Assembly (NCBI GenBank): GCA_029465975.1
Contig: CM055745.1
Coordinates: 17,875,258-17,939,257, forward strand
Origin: Dallia pectoralis
Taxonomy: Eukaryota > Chordata > Actinopteri > Esociformes > Umbridae
Length of the DNA: 64,000 nucleotides
Direction: 5' to 3'
Below are positions 12,432 to 24,419 of this stretch, piece after piece; position 1 is the stretch's first letter, and the number at the start of each line of letters is the position of its first letter. The position numbers were made by a program, and so were the translations under genes. The notes beneath the pieces were generated by a model. The model did not search any database, was not told the origin of the DNA, and saw only the letters and a program-made list of their open reading frames with translations.

Positions 12432-13423
12432 CTTCTGAATCTCCTGCGCTTCGCCTCTCATTTGCACCAGAGGTTTCACCTACTCTCTATCTTCTCGTAG
12501 CCCTGCCTTCTGCCCGCTCAACAATCCGCTCTCTCTCTCATGGCGTCAGATTCCATTGCATTTGCCGGAGATTAAGGTTGGCGCGCCGGACCCCAACGGT
12601 GTCGTCTAAACGCTAGCGTCAGGCAGATGCATTGATATACTTGCACGTAAAACCACCTCCGTACGAGATTCGTTTTTATTCTATATATTTTGTCCAGATT
12701 ACGTCTGCAACATGCACCTGGAGTGAGCACGCTCGTCACCTGTGATGACTCTTATTTTCTGTAGTTATGCTGCACCTGAATCTAACACTGCAACAACAAA
12801 AACTGCATAAACTACAGGTGCCATTGTAACAATGTCTAGATTTGTCATGTAATTTTGGGATCTAGTTTGCCTAATTCTTTGAGCACAACTCCCTGTCAGT
12901 TAAGACCCTGTACAGCCAAGTCACCTTCAACCCTAAATTACCCCAGAAAAAATCTGTATCATCAAAAGGCTGAAGTGCGTGATTTTACACACCAAATATG
13001 TCCGAAACAGTGACGGAGTTATTAGTTAGATGCTCTCGATTGTACGCAGACTTCGCACACTGTTGTACAATGGTAGTATTTTTGTATGTATTGATATTTA
13101 AGATATCTCCTGTTTGGAGATTGTATGTAAGATGCAACTCATTATACTATAACATTGTGCTTTTTCCGTCCTCCAACTATGTCAGCTAGCGTTCCAGTAA
13201 AAAAAGGACTCTACCAGATTACTTGATATGAAGTTTTAAGAGGTGCCGCAATGGACCCCTTTGTTGTTTAAGAACCAGCTTTTATGACTTATTCTCCTCA
13301 GTAGTTAGCATGATGCTTGAATTTATCTGTGACATTTCCTTAATTTCCCCTGGCTGTGTGTCTAGTCCTTGCAATCTCGAAGTAGAGAGTATCCTATTAA
13401 AAAAACAGACTGTTTGGCTGTGT
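12432..13423 (+). other. map1a 3' UTR and downstream flank
   Basis: This stretch is non-repetitive sequence after the map1a stop, with no supported gene. An ATTAAA at 13396-13401 is a possible early polyadenylation signal; the first AATAAA is at 14848. The short frame at 12998-13189 has no recognisable protein character. Confidence 0.6.
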
Positions 13424-14555
13424 GCTAGTGAGCGTTAATCTGTAGCCAAATGGATGACATGCTACTGAGCTTTAAATCCAAGGCAAATGGATGACATGCT
13501 ACTGAGCTTTAAACCCAAGGCAAATGGATGATATGCTAGTTAACGTTAAACTGTAGGCAAATGGATGACATGTTAGTTAACGTTAAACTGTAGGCAAATG
13601 GATGATATGCTAGTTAACGTTAAACTGTAGGCAAATGGATGACATGCTAGTTAACGTTAAACTGTAGGCAAATGGATGACATGCTAGTTAACGTTAAACT
13701 GTAGGCAAATGGATGACATGCTAGTTAACTTTAAACTGTGCGCAAATGGATGATATGCTAGTTAACGTTAAACTGTAGGCAAATGGATGACATGTTAGTT
13801 AACGTTAAACTGTAGGCAAATGGATGATATGCTAGTTAACGTTAAACTGTAGGCAAATGGATGACATGCTAGTTAACGTTAAACTGTAGGCAAATGGATG
13901 ACATGCTAGTTAACGTTAAACTGTAGGCAAATGGATGACATGCTAGTTAACTTTAAACTGTGCGCAAATGGATGATATGCTAGTTAACGTTAAACTGTAG
14001 GCAAATGGATGACATGTTAGTTAACGTTAAACTGTAGGCAAATGGATGACATGTTAGTTGACGTTAAACTGTAGGCAAATGGATGATATGCTAGTTAACG
14101 TTAAACTGTAGGCAAATGGATGATATGCTAGTTAACGTTAAACTGTATGCAAATGGATGACATGCTAGTTAACATTAAACTGTAGGGAAATGGATGACAT
14201 GCTAGTTAACGTTAAAAAGGTAGCAAATGTATGACATGCTAAGTAACGTTAAACGGAGGGCAAATGGATGACATGCTAGGTAACGTTAAACTGTATGCAA
14301 ATGGATGAAATGCTAGGTAACGTTAAACTGTAGGCAAATGGATGACATGCTAGTTAACGTTAAACTGTATGCAAATGGGTGACATGCTAGTTAACGTTAA
14401 ACTGTATGCAAATGGGTGACATGCTAGTTAACGTTAAACTGTATGCAAATGGGTGACATGCTAGTTAACGTTAAACACTAGGCAAATGGCTGACATTTTA
14501 GTTAGCGTTGAACAGATAGCAAATGACAAGCTAATAAGCGTGAAACTGTATGCAA
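13424..14555 (+). repeat. 37-bp minisatellite with palindromic core (about 30 units)
   Basis: The unit contains CAAATGGATGACATGCTAGT followed by TAACGTTAAACTGTAGG, with the perfect 10-bp palindrome TTAACGTTAA in most copies. A block of six units (222 bp), marked by the variant ACTTTAAACTGTGCGC at about 13729 and 13951, is duplicated. The outer units at both ends are more diverged. It lies 1.0-2.1 kb past the map1a stop and before the first AATAAA, so it may be in the 3' UTR. Confidence 0.95.
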
Positions 14556-16000
14556 TTTAATTGATGCCATTTCTGTTATTACTATAATTCTGCCAGATGT
14601 AATGGTTTTTATTAACAAGACATCCTCATGTTTTTTGCCTAGTTTAGAAACTCAATTACAACATAAACATTATATTATCCTTATTATATGGAGAGATTGT
14701 GTTGGTATGTTGATGACACAGCAGACTAGGTTGGGACATGGATTTAATTAGATCTGTCAGATCACAGGTATCGGAAATGAATGTATTGAGAATCACCTTC
14801 GACTTTCTGTTGTTTAGTTATATTATCCTGTCTGCTAAGAGATCTTGAATAAAGCGCTGAAAACTGCAGTGGCCCTCAATGGCAAACGTAGCAATGCAGT
14901 CTAGTGTGTGCGTGTGAAACTAGGTTGTGTGAACGTCGTGTGGGTGTTTCTTAACCGAAACATGACTGTCTTGGTAGGTGGTCGCTCTCATGTGCCTTTT
15001 GGTTGTGGTAAAGTGGAAAAGAAGGTAGGGTTTGGGTGTAGGTTTGACGTTGTCTTTTGGTTGTGGTAAGGTGAACAAGAATGTAGGGATTGAGAGTAAG
15101 GTTGACATTATTAACGGCAGTCATTGAGAAGAAGAAATCCTGGGAGAACAAGAAGCTATGGAGAAGAATGCAAAGCTTTAGGATATCAGACAAATGAACA
15201 AGTAATGTGTAATATCTGTATGGATGTATTCCTTATGGATGGATGCAATTAGGTACATATGTCCCCTATCTTAAAGTGTGACCCGGAAACTGTATTTATA
15301 AGACGACATCAAATCGCAAGGTTGAGCAAGGCTTCTCAGAACAGGGTGCTACTATGGTAGCAGTTGATTGAACAGGTAGCTAGAAAGCATTAAAAACTTT
15401 ATGCACATGAAGATTACTCATTTGATTATTTATTTTTTATTTTAACTGGAGAGGCACAACTAATGCAGAAAGGAAATCTAGACAAAAATCAATAGCAGAT
15501 TTTCAACTTTAAGATACTATGGAGACTAGCATGAATGCAATTGTGTTGATTGTGTTTTGTAGAGATGGTACGCAGCTGTGAGTCATGTTGTGTTAAAGTG
15601 TCCACGTGTGTGGAGGACACAGAGACATGGTTGGGTTTTTGTGCCGAGATAGCAAGTGTGACAGGTGTTAGTTAAGCAGAGTTGGAGCTCCAAATATCAC
15701 AATACTCACTAAAGCTCGTTACAAATATGATTTTAGTTGCATTCAACGCCATAGAACTTATAGGCACTTTTTAAATTATATTATGTTTTATTTGTATGTT
15801 GGGTAATTTTTGGTTATATTCATCAACTTAATTGACAATGATAATCGGTATTAGATTTTTGCTAATAAATTTTTTTCCCCCAATATTTCAGTTACATTTA
15901 GGACATACTATGATGGTCCAAAAGAAAACAAAAAATGCATTTTCAAATCGGATTTCTTCGTTCCTGTCTCTCAAGAGTTGCTGCGTTGTGTGTGTGTTGG
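14556..16000. other. Non-repetitive intergenic sequence
   Basis: No gene is supported. An imperfect tandem duplication of about 57 bp (CTTTTGGTTGTGGTAA at about 14996 and 15053) is present. The stretch is AT-rich with an AATAAA at 15864. Confidence 0.5.
14848..14853 (+). promoter_or_regulatory. Candidate polyadenylation signal for map1a (AATAAA)
   Basis: This is the first canonical AATAAA downstream of the map1a stop, 2.4 kb away. If used, the 37-bp array would be part of the mature 3' UTR. ATTAAA at 13396 is the alternative, which would exclude it. Confidence 0.3.
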
Positions 16001-16512
16001 AGTCTTGAGTTCTGGCCAGAGGAGACTATATCTGACTCACAGTCTACTGTGGAATTCAGGTCTTGAGTTCTGGCCAGAGGAGACTGTATCCGACCCACAG
16101 TCTAATGTGGAATTCAGGTCTTGAGTTCTGGCCAGAGGAGACTGTATCCGACCCACAGTCTGATGTGGAATTCAGGCCTTGAGTTCTGGCCAGAGGAGAC
16201 TGTATCCGACCCACAGTCTGATGTGGAATTCAGGCCTTGAGTTCTGGCCAGAGGAGACTGTATCCGACCCACAGTCTAATGTGGAATTCAGGTCTTGAGT
16301 TCTGGCCAGAGGAGACTGTATCCGACCCACAGTCTGATGTGGAATTCAGGCCTTGAGTTCTGGCCAGAGGAGACTGTATCCGACCCACAGTCTGATGTGG
16401 AATTCAGGCCTTGAGTTTTGGCCAGAGGAGACTGTATCCGACCCACAGTCTACTGTGGAATTCCGGTCTTGAGTTCTGGCCAGCGGAGACTGTATCCGAC
16501 CCACAGTCTGCA
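16001..16512 (+). repeat. 58-bp minisatellite (9 units)
   Basis: Units start TCTTGAGTTCTGGCCAGAGG at 16003 and recur every 58 bp, with variants TCTAATG/TCTGATG and CAGGTC/CAGGCC. Each contains a GAATTC. The last unit is partial and runs into unique sequence after CACAGTCTGCAG. Confidence 0.95.
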
Positions 16513-19500
16513 GACAGACAGAACTCCTGCACGTCGATCTACGAGACGTACATTCTCTCCTATATCGGATTCACCACCTGGGTCTTCTTTTAAGCTTCAC
16601 CCACAATCCACCAGTCTGCAGACGTCTTGTTCTGATCTGGGAACAGTGCCACGCTTGTCCCATGCTAATCTTAGTCCCGCTGTGCTGAAAATACCGTACT
16701 GTAAGCTGCTATAACAGAGTGTTAAAGACCTTCCCCAATGTCCTGACGAGTAATGCAGCAGAGCTGGCCAGACACACACAGATCTGGATATGTGTTTTCA
16801 GTAATATTACAGCGTTATTTGGTGTGAATGCATCGTAGTGATTCTGCTCCCGACATCCGTGATGCGTCTGTGATGCGTGTTGGACAGACCGTCCGGCCAG
16901 AATATAGTTCACGGAAAAACATCTGTTTCAGAGCCCGTCTGTAATGCATTCAACACAAATGGCACTTGTAAATCACTCCGGATAAAAGTGTCTTCTAAAT
17001 AAATAAATCAAGGAAATACAGCTGCCACTCTAGCAAAAGCGCATGGTGATCCAAGCAAACTTCTAAGTGCAGATAAATGGGACACACACACACAGTCTAC
17101 AGTGGAGGTATAAATATGTGGCCTGGATAAACCACAAAAACACCAGGTGTTACTCAGAGAATCCGGAGGAACCAACCCAACCCTTTTTTGACAGTGTCCA
17201 GAACTAACACTTTATGTACGAGGGGGATCTGAAACAGGGTCACGGTGTACGCTGTGGGTTTTCTGAATGATTTGATGTCAGATTTAGGTTTGTTTTAAGT
17301 TGTGGTGGGTCATCTTGCTGGCTTAATTCCAAATAACCGGCCTTAGGACCAAGCACCCGGGGCTTTCGCAGACCGCTGTCAAATGCTCAATATAAATAAT
17401 ATATGATAATAAAAATATGACTTCATAGAAGCAGAATGCACTAAAGCAGAAATAATACTATATTTGAATGTAGAGTTGGTACTACTCTGAATGCTGCTGG
17501 ACAAAAGGACAACCAAACATACAATTATACACAAATATATCAGAAATCAATGACCGGCCGGCCTGAGGACATGACAGATATTACAGACAGATGTTACAAC
17601 TCAGAATGAATATCTCAGTTAATTCCTATTGCAGAGGCTGTTGCTTTATTGGCAGTTTTGTCCCAAAAGGAAAACTGTGATTTTCCAACCACACAAAGAC
17701 AGGTTATCCCGTACTTACAGAAACCGACACGAACACAGTACTAACTAAAGCTGCAACTTCTTTTCCTGAATACGACTTGAAAACACTGAAACAAAAACAC
17801 GTAACATAATTTTAATGAACGATACATGTACATTTATGTACTGTACAAAACGATGTACATACACCTTAACAAAATCAACTAGGATTCTTCTTGTGATACA
17901 TTTTCATTTTAGCCTGTTTTATCGAACGTATACGATCAAAAATCCCGAGCCTTGAACAACGAAAGATAGCCACTGTTGCAGATGATGAAGAAAACAAACA
18001 TCTTTCAGTTTCCTCTCATTTGCATAATTATCTTGTCTTGGTCAAACCATTTGAACACATATCATTCTCTCATCTTATCTCTCTGCATGTGAACTATCAG
18101 TTATAATCCTGAATGTAATTGTTAATTAACATTAAAATGAAATAAAAAATGCTATTTTAAAAGGGTATATTTAAAACTCGTTGTCTGATTGCTACTGGGA
18201 TGGCATAATGTATATGATTATATTCCTGGACTGTGTGCTTTACTGTTTCGGCCTGAGCTGTTATTATAAAGAGACGTCGTTTTACTGTACTTATTCAGTT
18301 GTATTAATCTTTGTTCTACCTTCACTGCGATATTCCGTATCACTCTCTTTCTCTGTAAATGTAAAATTCTAACCTAGAAGTACTGCAGATTCAGTGTAAT
18401 AGGGAAACAGCCTGGTAATCACAAATAAAAAATATATGTATTGAAATCACACCACGTGTCTATTGTGAGTCAATGTTAAGCTGTGTTGTGAATTCTGGAT
18501 GATTAAGGACCACACATTATTTGGAGGGGCCATGTGTCGCCCAATACCAAAAATACCAATATGTCCCCCCCAATATACAGTAGAAAATATGTGAAATATA
18601 TGTCCTCGTCTTATGAGTCTAGTCAACGGGTCTGTTGCTTGTTTTTGACCATTTATTTTAAAGTATTAGCATTTGTTAAGGAAAGTGTATGTGTGCGACC
18701 CCCCCTATTCTAATTGTGCACTTGGTTTGCTCCACTTATGATAACAGCAGAAGTCTGATATTTAGGAGAACTGTGACAGAAATAGAAAGCCAAGCAATCT
18801 AATCGTTTTAATCTGGCTACTTTTCTAAATTATCTGCTTTTAAAATGATATTATGTTGAGGTATATCTCTAAAGGTATAACTATAACTGTGTTTTCTTAC
18901 TGCTACTTTTTCCTTGTTAGCTTAGCAAGTATGACACAGGACAGTTGAGTTAGCATAATTAAAGCAAAGACATTGTATTATTTGTCAGCCAAAAGTGAAT
19001 AACCTGACAAGCTTAAATCAATTTAGCTAACCACAGCTATAGCACTGAACTGTCTGATGAAAGCATATTAAAGAAGCTCAGAATCAGACCTAAAGTTATA
19101 ATTTACCTCATGTCGTGCTGTGTGAGGTGAATCTGACAGGTTTGGAGGTACAGGTACCTAAAAAGAAGAGTAAGCCGGGCAGGCAGCTGGACATACAAAG
19201 TATTTTTCAGTCAGCAAGTAGATTGATACCTAAAAAGGTAAAGTTAAATTAAATAATGGTATTTGGTCACAATTCAGGAAGCACATAAAGACAAGGAGAG
19301 AGGCAAGCTGGCAGTGTCCAGACAAGGAAATGCTCTGGAGATACAGATGATCAGTTGAGATATTGGAAAAAGAACTTTAATACAGTGTATATGTCCTCCA
19401 TTATAAACCCACTTGACAGTAAACATCTAGTAAAATAGGTAGCTTAGTGAAATACTACAGGTAACTGCAATGTTGCACTGCCCTGTGTAGACGTAAGCTA

Positions 19501-19810
19501 AACAGCTTGATAATATTGGTGTTCATTCATTAGTTATTTCAACACTACGTGAGTTAAATGAGGAACCAGGTATTTGGGTCATTTATTTTAATATCCATCT
19601 TTGGACCCCTGCTGCCTTGTCTGTAGGAGATGGTTATAAGCAGCTCTGGTGACCTTTCCAAACTATGATAGACTTGTGTCATTTCTGCATTATCGTTTCT
19701 TTTAAAGTTAAATGAATTAAGTATTTAAATATGAATCTGACTTGTATATTTTTTGTTGAAGTCTTGTAACATATGTTGGCCTAAAATGTTGATGACTGTA
19801 GAATGTGTAG
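16513..19810. other. Non-repetitive intergenic sequence, 3.3 kb
   Basis: No gene, RNA or intact transposon is supported. AATAAA-type motifs occur at 18141 and 18424. The stretch is AT-rich, with only short chance reading frames. A LINE/SINE tail remnant lies at 16961-17011. Confidence 0.5.
16961..17011 (+). mobile_element. Teleost LINE/SINE 3' tail remnant
   Basis: The sequence CACTTGTAAATCACTCCGG, then GATAAAAGTGTCTTCTAAAT and an AAATAAATAAAT end, resembles the 'gtaagtcgctctggataagagcgtctgctaaatg' type tail shared by many fish SINEs and L2-type LINEs, as I recall it. Only the tail is recognisable. Confidence 0.55.
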
Positions 19811-21480
19811 TTCTCTGTCTAGTACAGACAGTATAGTCCCTGTCCAGTACAGGCAGTATAGTCCCTGTCCAGTACAGGCAGTATAGTCCCTGTCTAGTAC
19901 AGGCAGTATAGCCCTTGTCTAGTACAGGCAGTATAGCCCTTGTCTAGTACAGGCAGTATAGTCCCTGTCTAGTACAGGCAGTATAGTCCCTGTCTAGTAC
20001 AGGCAGTATAGCCCTTGTCTAGTACAGGCAGTATAGCCCTTGTCTAGTACAGGCAGTATAGTCCCTGTCTAGTACAGGCAGTATAGTCCCTGTCCAGTAC
20101 AGGCAGTATAGTCCCTGTCTAGTACAGGCAGTATAGCCCTTGTCTAGTACAGGCAGTATAGCCCTTGTCCCTATAGTCCCTGTACAGGCAGTATAGTCCC
20201 TGTCTAGTACAGGCAGTATAGCCCTTGTCTAGTACAGGCAGTATAGCCCTTGTCTAGTACAGGCAGTATAGTCCCTGTCTAGTACAGGCAGTATAGTCCC
20301 TGTCTAGTACAGGCAGTATAGCCCTTGTCTAGTACAGGCAGTATAGTCCCTATCTAGTACAGGCAGTATAGTCCCTATCTAGTACAGGCAGTATAGTCCC
20401 TGTCTAGTACAGGCAGTATAGTCCCTGTCCAGTACAGGCAGTATAGTCCCTGTCCAGTACAGGCAGTATAGTCCCTGTCCAGTACAGGCAGTATAGTCCC
20501 TGTCCAGTACAGGCAGTATAGTCCCTGTCCAGTACAGGCAGTATAGTCCCTGTCCAGTACAGGCAGTATAGTCCCTGTCCAGTACAGGCAGTATAGTCCC
20601 TGTCCAGTACAGGCAGTATAGTCCCTGTCTAGTACAGGCAGTATAGTCCCTGTCCAGTACAGGCAGTATAGTCCCTGTCCAGTACAGGCAGTATAGTCCC
20701 TGTCCAGTACAGGCAGTATAGTCCCTGTCTAGTACAGGCAGTATAGCCCCTGTCCAGTACAGGCAGTATAGTCCCTGTCAGTACAGGCAGTATAGTCCCT
20801 GTCCAGTACAGGCAGTATAGTCCCTGTCCAGTACAGGCAGTATAGTCCCTGTCCAGTACAGGCAGTATAGTCCCTGTCTAGTACAGGCAGTATAGCCCTT
20901 GTCTAGTACAGGCAGTATAGCCCTTGTCTAGTACAGGCAGTATAGTCCCTGTCTAGTACAGGCAGTATAGTCCCTGTCTAGTACAGGCAGTATAGCCCAT
21001 GTCTAGTACAGGCAGTATAGTCCCTGTCCAGTACAGGCAGTATAGTCCCTGTCTAGTACAGGCAGTATAACCCTTGTCTAGTACAGGCAGTATAGTCCCT
21101 GTCTAGTAGAGGAAGTATAGTCCCAGTACAGGCAGTATAGTCCCTGTCTTGTACAGGCAGTAAAGTCCTTGTCTAGTACAGGCAGTATAGTCCCTGTCCA
21201 GTACAGGCAGTATAGTCCCTGTCCAGTACAGGCAGTATAGTCCCTGTCTAGTACTGGCAGTATAGTCCCTGCCCAGTACAGGCAGTATAGTCCCAGTACA
21301 GGCAGTATAGTCCCTGTCTAGTACAGGCAATATAGTCCCTGTCCAGTACAGGCAGTATAGTCCCTGTCTAGTACAGGCAATATAGTCCCTGTCCAGTACA
21401 GGCAGTATCATCCCAGTACAAGCAGTATAGTCCCTGTACAATACAGGCAGTATAGTCCCAGTACAGGCAGTATAGTCCAT
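19811..21480 (+). repeat. 25-bp minisatellite (about 67 units)
   Basis: The unit is AGTACAGGCAGTATAGTCCC plus TGTCT or TGTCC. Variants TCCCTG/CCCTTG and TCTAG/TCCAG occur in blocks, for example a long run of TCCAG units at 20420-20720. From about 21115 onward, units lacking the TGTCT/TGTCC pentamer appear, leading into the adjoining 20-bp array. Each unit can fold on ACAGG...CCTGT. Confidence 0.96.
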
Positions 21481-24178
21481 GTCTAGTTCAGGCAGTATAG
21501 TCCCAGTACAGGCAGTATAGTCCCATACAGGCAGTACAATCCAAGTACAGGCAGTATAGTCCCAGTATAGGCAGTATAGTCCAAGTACCGGCAGTATAGT
21601 CCCAGTAAAGGCAGTATAGTCCCAGTAAAGGCAGTATAGTCCCAGTACAGGCAGTATAGTCCCAGTAAAGGCAGTATAGTCCCAGTACAGGCAGTATAGT
21701 CCCAGTACAGGCAGTATAGTCCCAGTACAGACAGTATAGTCCCAGTACAGGCAGTATAGTCCCAGTACAGGCAGTATAGTCCCAGTACAGGCAGTATAGT
21801 CCCAGTACAGGCAGTATAGTCCCAGTACAGACAGTATAGTTCCAGTAAAGGCAGTATAGTCCCAGTACAGGCAGTATAGTCCCAGTACAGGCAGTATAGT
21901 CCCAGTACAGACAGTATAGTTCCAGTAAAGGCAGTATAGTCCCAGTACAGGCAGTATAGTCCCAGTACAGGCAGTATAGTCCCAGTACAGGCAGTATAGT
22001 CCCAGTACAGACAGTATAGTTCCAGTAAAGACAGTATAGTCCCAGTACAGACAGTATAGTTCCAGTAAAGGCAGTATAGTCCCAGTACAGGCAGTATAGT
22101 CCCAGTACAGGCAGTATAGTCCCAGTACAGACAGTATAGTTCCAGTAAAGGCAGTATAGTCCCAGTACAGGCAGTATAGTCCCAGTACAGGCAGTATAGT
22201 CCAAGTACCGGCAGTATAGTCCCAGTAAAGGCAGTATAGTCCCAGTAAAGGCAGTAGAGTCCCAGTACAGGCAGTATAGTCCCAGTAAAGGCAGTATAGT
22301 CCCAGTACAGGCAGTATAGTCCCAGTACAGGCAGTATAGTCCCAGTACAGACAGTATAGTCCCAGTACAGGCAGTATAGTCCCAGTACAGGCAGTATAGT
22401 CCCAGTACAGGCAGTATAGTCCCAGTACAGGCAGTATAGTCCCAGTACAGGCAGTATAGTCCCAGTACAGACAGTATAGTTCCAGTAAAGGCAGCATAGT
22501 CCCAGTACAGGCAGTATAGTCCCAGTACAGGCAGTATAGTCCCAGTACAGACAGTATAGTCCCAGTACAGGCAGTATAGTCCCAGTACAGGCAGTATAGT
22601 CCCAGTACAGGCAGTATAGTCCCAGTACAGGCAGTATAGTCCCAGTACAGACAGTATAGTCTCAGTACAGACAGTATAGTTCCAGTAAAGGCAGTATAGT
22701 CCCAGTACAGGCAGTATAGTCCCAGTACAGGCAGTATAGTCCCAGTACAGACAGTATAGTTCCAGTAAAGACAGTATAGTCCCAGTACAGACAGTATAGT
22801 TCCAGTAAAGGCAGTATAGTCCCAGTACAGGCAGTATAGTCCCAGTACAGACAGTATAGTTCCAGTAAAGACAGTATAGTCCCAGTACAGACAGTATAGT
22901 TCCAGTAAAGGCAGTATAGTCCCAGTACAGGCAGTATAGTCCCAGTACAGGCAGTATAGTCCCAGTACAGACAGTATAGTCCCAGTACAGACAGTATAGT
23001 TCCAGTAAAGGCAGTATAGTCCCAGTACAGGCAGTATAGTCCCAGTACAGGCAGTATAGTCCCAGTACAGACAGTATAGTTCCAGTAAAGACAGTATAGT
23101 CCCAGTACAGACAGTATAGTTCCAGTAAAGGCAGTATAGTCCCAGTACAGGCAGTATAGTCCCAGTACAGGCAGTATAGTCCCAGTACAGACAGTATAGT
23201 TCCAGTAAAGGCAGTATAGTCCCAGTACAGGCAGTATAGTCCCAGTATAGTCCCAGTACAGGCAGTATAGTCCCAGTACAGGCAGTATAGTCCCAGTACA
23301 GGCAGTATAGTCCCAGTACAGGCAGTATAGTCCCAGTACAGGCAGTATAGTCCCAGTACAGGCAGTATAGTCCCAGTACAGGCAGTATAGTCCCAGTACA
23401 GGCAGTATAGTCCCAGTACAGGCAGTATAGTCCCAGTACAGGCAGTATAGTCCCAGTACAGGCAGTATAGTCCCAGTACAGACAGTATAGTTCCAGTAAA
23501 GGCAGTATAGTCCCAGTACAGGCAGTATAGTCCCAGTACAGGCAGTATAGTCCCAGTACAGGCAGTATAGTCCCAGTACAGGCGGTATAGTCCCAGTACA
23601 GGCAGTATAGTCCCAGTACATGCAGTATAGTCCCAGTACAGGCAGTATAGTCCCAGTACAGGCAGTATAGTCCCAGTACAGACAGTATAGTCCCAGTACA
23701 GGCAGTATAGTCCCAGTACAGGCAGTATAGTCCCAGTACAGGCAGTATAGTCCCAGTACAGACAGTATAGTCCCAGTACAGGCAGTATAGTCCCAGTACA
23801 GGCAGTATAGTCCCAGTACAGGCAGTATAGTCCCAGTACAGGCAGTATAGTCCCAGTACAGGCAGTATAGTCCCAGTACAGACAGTATAGTTCCAGTAAA
23901 GGCAGTATAGTCCCAGTACAGGCAGTATAGTCCCAGTACAGGCAGTATAGTCCCAGTACAGGCAGTATAGTCCCAGTACAGGCGGTATTGTCCCAGTACA
24001 GGCGGTATAGTCCCAGTACAGGCAGTATAGTCCCAGTACAGGCAGTATAGTCCCAGTACAGGCAGTATAGTCCCAGTACAGACAGTATAGTCCCAGTACA
24101 GGCAGTATAGTCCCAGTACAGGCAGTATAGTCCCAGTACAGGCAGTATAGTCCCAGTACAGGCAGTATAGTCCCAGTC
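21481..24178 (+). repeat. 20-bp minisatellite derived from the 25-bp unit (about 135 units)
   Basis: The unit is CCCAGTACAGGCAGTATAGT, the 25-bp unit of the preceding array minus TGTCT/TGTCC. A recurring pair of diverged units (CAGTACAGACAGTATAGT followed by TCCAGTAAAG) appears many times, giving a higher-order pattern of 60-180 bp. Minus-strand frames of hundreds of codons (LYWDYTACTGTILPVLG type) arise because the unit has no minus-strand stops in any frame; they are not genes. Confidence 0.97.
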
Positions 24179-24419
24179 CCACCCTGGTAGACTCTATCCT
24201 CTCTATAACGTGTGCAGTCAGGCGACCAGTCACTCAGATATCTACAGCTTTGTTGACACCCCGGTTACCATTTCGCACATCCTGCCAAGAAGAGCAGCTT
24301 CCGACACGCCGGCACTGTTTCCTAGAAACAGAACAGGGGTTGTCATGGTGAACTGTTTAGAGGTGAGCTGGATGAAGGTGATTCATGGAAGCAACAGAGA
24401 TGCAAATTATTGGTCACTG
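24179..24419. other. Unique spacer between the 20-bp and 72-bp arrays
   Basis: 241 bp of single-copy sequence. A short plus-strand frame (with SFVDTPVTISHILPRRAAS) is open here and runs on into the next array. I recognise no protein family and no convincing splice pair. Confidence 0.4.

Noticed and set aside
21103..24233. 464- and 523-codon minus frames (LYWDYTACTGTILPVLG repeats)
   Set aside because: The 20-bp unit lacks minus-strand stops in every phase; pure repeat artefact.
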